NCBI GenBank assembly: GCA_958299035.1
Contig: CATQJL010000223.1
Span: 55,410,302-55,474,301 of the forward strand
Reading direction: 5' to 3'
From: Cylicocyclus nassatus
Taxonomy: Eukaryota > Nematoda > Chromadorea > Rhabditida > Strongylidae
Length of the DNA stretch: 64,000 nt
The notes beneath the pieces were generated by a model. It was not told the DNA's origin and ran no database searches. It saw nothing but the letters and a program-made list of their open reading frames with translations. How positions within the stretch are numbered: the stretch's first letter is position 1; every line of letters starts with the position of its first letter. Positions 57,543-64,000 of the stretch are shown piece by piece. The position numbers were made by a program, and so were the translations under genes.

Positions 57543-58974
57543 TATACTTGGGTAATTCGAAAATTTTTCATCGAATGAATATCGAATAATTTCGAAAAGG
57601 AATAAACGAATATCGAATAAATTCAAAAATAAAAAATCTCGAATAAACGAATGTCGAATAAATTCAAGGTTCAAAATTCTCGAATGAATGAATTCTGAAT
57701 AAATTTGTAAAATCAAAAATATCGAATGAATGAATATCGAATTTATTCGACGAATAAATATTCGAATGATTTATCGAATAATTAGAGCACCATATCTCAA
57801 ACTTGCCGACATATCTGGCTAAAGCCGATCCATTCATAATCAGCACCCTCGTATCCCCTATACCACTCCTAGCTCAAAATTTTCCAAAAATCGTTAAAAT
57901 CGATAAAATAGATTTCGGTTTTAATCGGCGTCCTCATTTACCCCCTGTACCAACTCTCAACCTCGTAGCGCATGATTTTCCAAAAATCGGCAAAATGTAT
58001 AAAGTAAATTATTATTATTATTATTTTTATTATTTTTTATTATTTTTATTTTCACTACAACTGCGATGTCCTTTACTCAAAATACACCAATTTGCAAAAA
58101 ATTTTTAAGGTAGCGAATGGAGGCAGTTGTGCAATATAACTTATGCGAGCAAGAGTGCTCACTAGTCTGAGCTTTGCGTACCACAAGCATGAGCAATGCA
58201 AAGAAAGAAAAACAGGCATTTCAAAACACTTTCAATATATAAACTCGGAACATGAGCTTGAATTTGATAGCTTCTTTACTGATTTGGTGCCAATAGCAGC
58301 GCGAACAATCTCATTGATCGAAAAAGCATCAATTAAAACCCACATATGATTTTTTTTCACTGTCTCAAGCAGTTGGAAGAATGCGAAATCTCCATACAGT
58401 TCAAAGGCCATAACGGTTGCAAAAGATGCATTACCGTTACCGTTCATATATTAAAGTGTTTTGAAATGCCTGTTTTTCTTTCCTTGCATTTCTCATGCTT
58501 GTGGTACGCAAAGCTCACATAGTGAGCACTCTTGCTCGCATAAGTTATATTGCACAACTGCCTACCGAGTTCTGCGAAAAAAAACGCGGACGAAGTGAGC
58601 TTGATACTCAGCAGTTGGCTCTGCAACAAAGTCGAATAATCTGAATAAGGTTTTCATTCGAATACGAATTCGAATAAACATTCGAATAAAACATTCGAAT
58701 AAAATCTATTCGAAACCCCTTTTTTTGATTATTCGAGTTTTCGAATAATATTCGAATCCTCGTTCTTTGATTATTCGAGTTTCCGGGTTTTATTCGAAAT
58801 CCTGTTTTTTGATTATTCGAGTTTCGAATTTTATTCGAAAACCTGTTTTCTCAACTATTCGAAATTCGAATATTATTCGAAAATGGAAGAACTCCGAATA
58901 TCGAATTTCGAATACGAATATATTAAAATGTTTTATTCGAATGATCGCATTTCTATGATTCGGACCCAAGTATA
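57543..58974. mobile_element. hAT-like non-autonomous element 2 (CGAATATTCG arrays)
   Basis: Same ends as element 1: TATACTTGGG (57543) and CCCAAGTATA (to 58974). Flanks TGCTGCAC (57535-57542) and CGCTGCAC (58975-58982), an 8-bp duplication with one mismatch. Subterminal arrays of TCGAATAAA / CGAATATTATTCG units lie at 57550-57780 and 58625-58960. The middle is unrelated to that of element 1 and contains an inverted repeat at 58121-58566. Confidence 0.88.
58121..58566. repeat. Inverted repeat nested in hAT-like element 2
   Basis: Left arm AGGCAGTTGTGCAATATAAC..., right arm GTTATATTGCACAACTGCCT, continuing through ATGCGAGCAAGAGTGCTCAC and CTTTGCGTACCACAAGCATG. Arms about 120 bp with few differences, loop about 190 bp. 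Confidence 0.8.
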
Positions 58975-58982
58975 CGCTGCAC

Positions 58983-60018
58983 CCTTCTCTCGGATGGGAC
59001 CCCTGGCTCCTCCGCCGATGCAGGAGAGCCTTAATACCACTGACGTTGGGAATCGCCGGAAACAGGCGGCCATGCGATTTATGGGGGAACGGTCAGGAGT
59101 CACGGTCGGCGCGAATTTTTCGCGAAGCGATGCCACAAGCGATTCAGCAAAACAGAAGCTAGCACTCCTCGCGCGGTCTTACTTATGGCACGAGCCATGT
59201 ATCTGCCCCCACCCCCCACCCCCTTAGACTGGCGCCGTGCCACTTTAGCTCCGGGCAGTTTTATGGGGTACAAAATTTAGACGCGACGTGCGCGGCGAAG
59301 CGGCGCGGCTCGCGGCGTGACTCCTGACATGGAGCCCGATTTATGGACAGTCGGGCACCGAAAAATTGTTCGCTGATTTCTTGCGGTCCGCTTGCAGATA
59401 TCTGGAAGAATGTTGGCGAAATTTTAAGCGAATGCTCGGGGAACAATTGCGGCTTTTTTCATGTTTTACTTGCGGCACAATGGCCGCATTCTCGCGGACT
59501 TTCTATGAGAATGCAAAATTATTGAAGGCCGCACAATTCTTTGTGCAGGACCGCACAGCCTAGATATCTTCCGTTGAGAGAAAGTACTCCAAACTCGGGT
59601 AATCAAACCATCGGTGACACCTCCGCCATCCAGAATGGTACCTTTGCTCGGCGTCACGAAACTGCTAACAAGACCCAGAGCGCTCGCTGAGAATTTGGCC
59701 AGCGCTCTTGAAATAGATCATTTGACGACCGCTTGCTGAAAATCCTGTATTGCTGCCCGCTGGCAGGATATGCGACAGTAAAGGTAGCACCGCTCGTTGA
59801 AGGTTTGGCCATTCCCCAAAACTTTGGTGACCGCCTGTAGAAAAGCGCGAGTTTGCAGACCGCCTGCTCCTGGCGATTATCGGAGTGGAGGCCCAATCAG
59901 CGAAAGAGGCTCCGAAAAGGTAAGAGACTGGAAAGCAAAAATTTGCTGAGACAGCCTTTGAAGTTCACTCGATTAAACTCAAATTGTAACATTCACTCGC
60001 ATGACTCACCGTTTTCGC
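58983..60018. other. No gene seen
   Basis: GC-rich compared with its flanks up to about 59340. Frames here (for example 58883-59227) run out of the hAT-like element and lack support. Words such as CGCTTGCTGAAAATCC / GCTCGTTGAAGGTTTGGCCA at 59690-59830 hint at a short diverged repeat. Confidence 0.35.
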
Positions 60019-60019
60019 A

Positions 60020-60222
60020 GCCCCGGACAGACTTCACGCGATTTGATCGTCGCGACTCAATCGCCGACATTTCCATTCATTTTCATTTCACATTCAAAAA
60101 TTTCGGGCTGGAAAAGTATCACAACCGAAATGCAAGTTGATCGGCATGGAATGATGCTGTAACAATTATCTCGTCGCGATTCAGTCGCGACGATCAAATC
60201 GCGTGAAGTCTGTCTGGGGCCT
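60020..60222. mobile_element. Palindromic MITE, subfamily A (second well-kept copy)
   Basis: Almost the same as 10285-10486, including TTTCGGGCTGGAAAAGTATC and ACCGAAATGCAAGTTGATCG. Right end TCTGGGGCC followed by TAA; the left end has lost bases (CAGCCCCGG) and has no TAA. Confidence 0.85.
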
Positions 60223-62138
60223 AACGTGGATCTAGGATTCAGGGGATAGCCCTCACATAAGGGAGCTTGTCTCATAATATAGCTTCTCACTTGCACATCT
60301 TCATGCACATACGCTTACATCTCTCCTTTTTACCCACAATTCCGTCCTCGGACTCAAACGCTTGCTGGTAGAATTAGATAGAATAGGATGGAGGGGCCAA
60401 CAGTGGAGGGATACTTGTTAATGGGCTTTGGGAGCGACCGGTCTTTAGCTTAGTGCAGTTTGCACGAAGCCGACTCTGCGAAGCGGAGCGAGTGAGTCAT
60501 TATGAGTATATAGTGATGGTAGGCAGTGAGAGCAGTGTTCATTTGTCGAACTTTACTTAGAACACAACGGTGAGAGCTTCAAGTCTAAGTGTGTATGGCT
60601 CGTTGCGGTTTGCTGACTACAAGCGCACTGATGGTATTAGCTACGATACACGTATGAGTTGGACGCTCTTTGGTTGGAATTGACCGACCTAAGCAAAGCA
60701 TTTGGCGAAAAGCATCAACCCTCATAGTTGCGTTTGGTGGTATGCGGGTTTGCAGAGGATTGCGGCAGGTTTGACACCGTGCCGAGAAGGGGTCGATTGC
60801 CAAGACCAACAGGTTATGCGTCGATGGACGTAAAAGACAAATCGCGTTTTACGCGACTGTCATAGTAATAGTCGTAGTCAATAGTGAGTGCCGACTACAT
60901 CCCGGAGTGGTATAATATTATCTTGTTCTCATAACAAAGCTTCTCACTAGCATATCTTCATGCACTACGCTTACAGACTGTATGTTGCCGATATAGGTAT
61001 GCATTACTTCTGTTCAGTACAGTAAGTATCAACACAGTTTAGGCGGAAATTAGGTCCGCTTCGCAACGATTTGCGCCGCTTTGCAGCCTCCGTCTCTTCA
61101 TTCTGATCTATCTCGCTGGGGCGGCGGCGCGGACGCGCTACTCCATTTGGAGTGTTTCGCCTACTCCGAGTTGAAATGACTGTACAATCAACAATTGCTA
61201 ATTATGCACTCCCAAGCTGCTTTTTAGAGCACATTATGCATGAAACCCTAATAATTTCAAACTTCCAATCGCTCATAACTTGCTCCAAACGCATACTGAT
61301 ATGGTAGTTTTGGACTCAGCTCAGCAGGACGAATCTGATGATATGCATTTTGTTTCAGATCGCCACGGCGACTTGGGATCCTTCTCTTGTCAGGGCTACT
61401 GTAGGTGTACTGTAGATGGCAGTATGCGTTTATCCGAAAATGTTTCTTGGTCTCAGAAGACAGACAACTAAAAATCTGCATGGGTCAATGTGTTGATGTC
61501 AACTTCCACTATTGCACCAGATATTCGGTGTTCGGTTCAGTGGGAGGGAGGGACATTAACAAACGTAGGTCAGGCTGGATTTTATTGTTGGGCAAAGTGC
61601 GAAGAGCATGTATAGTTGACTTCACGGAATTTAGGGTGAATGCTCGCGAGCGAGTCTCTTGCGGTCTAATATTGGTATTCGCGCGCATGAGTCATAGCTC
61701 CCGTACTCGGCAGCCGCGTTGCAGGTACGCTCGCGTCCGTTCAACTTACATCGTCTTGGGAGATTTTGTGCAGTTGACTTTAGCATTTTTATATAGTGCA
61801 ACACATTAAACGATCAAAAAAGTGCTCCTGCGATGACAACATTACACGCGAAAACAAATAACATGTTTGTGAAAAACTTATTTGCGATTCGGCAATTACC
61901 TAAGTTTGAGATTCCCTCAGTTTGGAGAGACGAGAATATACCAGCCGAGGTCAGTTCTCTTATTTATTTTACTCTTTCCCGTCAATAAGCTCTGGCAAAG
62001 ACCGTTTCGTCATTTCTTACACTTTTTTAAAGTACTTGAGTATGTTCAACATTAGTCATAGATCTTTATGTACCCGTACTCGTAATCAAAACAACAATGA
62101 AATTGACCTAAATAAGCTAACAAATGCATTCAGGATGG
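60223..62138. other. No gene seen; one distant direct repeat and a solo Tc5-like arm
   Basis: GCTTCTCACTTGCACATCTTCATGCAC (about 60282) and GCTTCTCACTAGCATATCTTCATGCAC (about 60940) are direct repeats about 660 bp apart. At about 61195-61350 lies a single arm related to the Tc5-like element at 47.4 kb (GCACTCCCAAGCTGC, GCACATTATGCATGAAACCC, CGCTCATAACTTG). No exon is supported. Confidence 0.45.
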
Positions 62139-62594
62139 CTACAGATAAGTGGGTTCATGAGCAGTAAGCAATCGCACGTCAACCATCTCTGAAGCATCAG
62201 CGTCATGTTCTCCAGAACTACCCATTCCATCCGTGGGAGGGCTTAGATACGTTGCGGATCCATTCATCTGAAGCAACAGACTTTAGGGAAAGAGGGGGGG
62301 GGGAATTCCCATTTAGTACAGGTAGTAAGCTTACCTTAGGTTTTTCATATTGTTTACAAGGGGCTGGTGTCCTTGTTGTTACAGTGTTAGTACTCATGCG
62401 TGCACCCCGATATCTTTGCTGTAGTTGGCCATTCAAAGCACCTTGAAAGAAAAATTTGGTAAATAAATACTTTGAAAAAGTAGAAAATTGCTTACCATAG
62501 AGAATCCAGTTGATAGCTGAATTTGTAAAGGGCAAAGCATGGATAAAGTACATAATATACACGAACAGTGGAGGAACAGTACCCTCAGAATCAC
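62139..62594 (-). CDS. Rhodopsin-family GPCR, last three exons (5' part outside window)
   Basis: C-terminal end of a seven-helix receptor, probably for a neuropeptide. Exons 62594-62496, 62441-62335 and 62267-62139 join in phase, with stop at 62139-62141. The first encodes the end of the last extracellular loop and helix 7: VPPLFVYIMYFIHALPFTNS then AINWILYG. NSAINWILYG is the helix-7 NPxxY region, with W replacing P. The next exon starts ALNGQLQQRYRG, the short amphipathic helix 8, then a Ser/Thr-rich tail ending in TAHEPTYL. Such W-variants are found among nematode peptide receptors. I cannot place it in a subfamily. Earlier exons (helices 1-6) are not visible up to 64000, so the gene extends to the right. 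Confidence 0.75.
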
Positions 62595-62801
62595 CTGAAC
62601 CTTTATAGTAAGAACAATTTATTGCTTACCAAGTAAATATCACAACCAAAAACCAGAAGTTTCTCAATCACTTTACGAAGTCAAAAAAGCAACGTAAACC
62701 CCAAGTTGACTACAGAGATTTCTCTTGATTTTTTGTTGTTGAAAAAAATCAAGTTTTTGTCTTGAGGAAAGTACCGTTGAAGTTATATTTATGGACAAAT
62801 T

Positions 62802-63039
62802 AAGACAAATCTCATAGCCTCAGCTCTTGTAAATTACTCGAGAATGATAGTCCATAAACCTGCCATTAGTTCAAAATTCAGCTCTGAGTGTTTAAGCTAG
62901 AAAAAGCCATTTCTGATGTAAAGACAAATCTCATAGCCTCAGCTCTTGTAAATTACTCGAGATTGATAGTCCATAAACCTGTCATTAGTTCAAAATTCAG
63001 CTCTGAATGATTAAGCTAGAAAAAGCCATTTCTGATGTA
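62802..63039. repeat. Tandem duplication, two 119-bp units
   Basis: Units 62802-62920 and 62921-63039 differ at a handful of positions (for example GAGAATGATAG against GAGATTGATAG). They lie upstream of the visible GPCR exons, most likely in an intron of that gene. Low divergence indicates a recent event. Confidence 0.92.
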
Positions 63040-63683
63040 CCCTATCGTTAGTTAGTATCTTCTTGCATGAATTTCTAGCATGTTTATGACACTCCCTAAG
63101 GAAGCGGAAGTGTGAAATCCTCAAAGGGCATTGCATTTGCTGTCACATGTATGCCTCCTTCCATGTCTTTCCTTTAAAAAACAGATAACTAATTAATAAT
63201 TTAGCAAGTTCGCACATTTGCGGCCTGCAAGCCAATTTACAAAGAGCTTTTTCCAAAATTACATCTGTGCTTTAGTTTTGTGCGAAGTTTTGCAGTTTTC
63301 AAAGTGGAAGTGGTCCAAAATAACAATTTCATAACGCAAGAATCAGGACCAAATTTAGAAGTTCTACTATTTTTAAGCATAACTTGATAAACTTTTTTGT
63401 CCCAGTTTTCTAGTCTAAATAAATTCCCTTTAGTTTACACTTCGTTCGCATTTTTCAACCTCTCATTCTATTTGGCTTTGCAAGATCGTGTACCAAATTT
63501 CTGTTGATGGAGAAAACATTTGAAACAGTCAGAGAAGGAGAATTCCCTTTAAATATGCGATCCTAGTACTTTTTTGCGAACTCCGTGGAAAGCATTACGG
63601 CCACTGATGGATCACATCGCTTGTTAATAGAATCTGAAACCTTATAACAAGGTTTAGTGGAACGCAACATTTGAGCCCTTGTA
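63040..63683. other. No exon recognised
   Basis: AT-rich, probably intronic to the GPCR. I searched the minus strand for helix-6-like or DRY-like text and found none. Confidence 0.35.
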
Positions 63684-63807
63684 TGGCACGCGCCATACTT
63701 GATCCGCTTAATCCACTTGATCCGCTTGATCCGCTTCGCTATTGGTCACTTTACTGAACTGACCAATGGCGAAGCGGATCAAGCGGATCAAGTATGGCGG
63801 GTGCCTA
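63684..63807. repeat. Palindromic MITE with GATCCGCTT units and GCTATTGGTCA core
   Basis: Left GCGCCATACTTGATCCGCTT, right AAGCGGATCAAGTATGGCGG. Arms are built from TTGATCCGC units (about four on the left, three on the right). The core GCTATTGGTCA ... TGACCAATGGC matches that of the element at 44763-44900. Confidence 0.8.
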
Positions 63808-64000
63808 TGGTGCAGCAATGAAAGTTAGCATAGTGTATTTACGGTACGGACAACATCAGAGCGTATAATTAGGTCATAGGGAGCAAATCAAAAACGTGTG
63901 GTCAGTGCGGAATTTTTTTTTGCAAAATTGTCAGCATCGTGGAAGTAACATGTTAAATGTTGAATCTTACTCTACTAAACTATCTTCATTTTCCGTATCT

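Overview
The window looks like nuclear DNA of a nematode, most likely a clade V (rhabditid or strongylid) worm. The evidence is split genes with many very small introns (43-55 nt), TTTCAG-type acceptors, an rps-12 gene with a possible trans-splice site, and transposons with Tc5-like ends (CAAGGGAA, TNA target duplications) and mariner-like ends (TTAGG, TA duplications). The species cannot be fixed from the sequence. There are no operons of bacterial type, CRISPR arrays or rRNA. I found no canonical tRNA gene, only tRNA-like boxes inside a transposon.

Genes I can support, left to right. 1-1914 (-): a PAPS-transporter-type nucleotide-sugar transporter (SLC35B3 family), ten exons, 3' end cut by the window edge. 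15243-16853 (-): ribosomal protein eS12, complete. 18954-21911 (+): an unrecognised acidic/serine-rich gene. 22409-23331 (-): 3' part of an unrecognised gene. 27146-28554 (-): middle part of an unrecognised gene. 33440-34642 (+): a two-LIM-domain gene that may be decaying. 38167-41324 (-): an ARGLU1 homologue, complete. 46460-49588 (+): an unrecognised gene of about eight exons. 62139-62594 (-): the last exons of a rhodopsin-family GPCR whose 5' part lies to the right of the window.

Most of the rest is repeat DNA, mainly foldback and MITE elements. They fall into recognisable groups. (a) Palindromes flanked by TAA/TTA with GGCC-type ends (1.5, 5.5, 10.3, 13.9, 33.7, 34.7, 37.6, 40.4, 60.0 kb), including one inserted inside another. 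(b) TA-flanked mariner-like elements (3.9, 31.2, 36.4, 48.1 kb). (c) TNA-flanked Tc5-like elements (6.6, 47.4 kb, and a 2.75-kb copy at 52.0 kb with an almost intact transposase). (d) Two large elements made of CGAATATTCG arrays with 8-bp target duplications (43.0 and 57.5 kb). (e) Long foldbacks without clear flanks (2.5, 11.5, 17.7, 25.4, 26.0, 45.2 kb). The Tc5-like copy at 52 kb splits a broken retroelement gag-like gene (51.3-55.7 kb).

The genes do not form one pathway. I saw no new defence or metabolic system. The most unusual points are the layered transposon history, tRNA-type promoter boxes inside both inverted repeats of the Tc5-like element, and a mariner-like MITE that ends about 10 nt before an exon.
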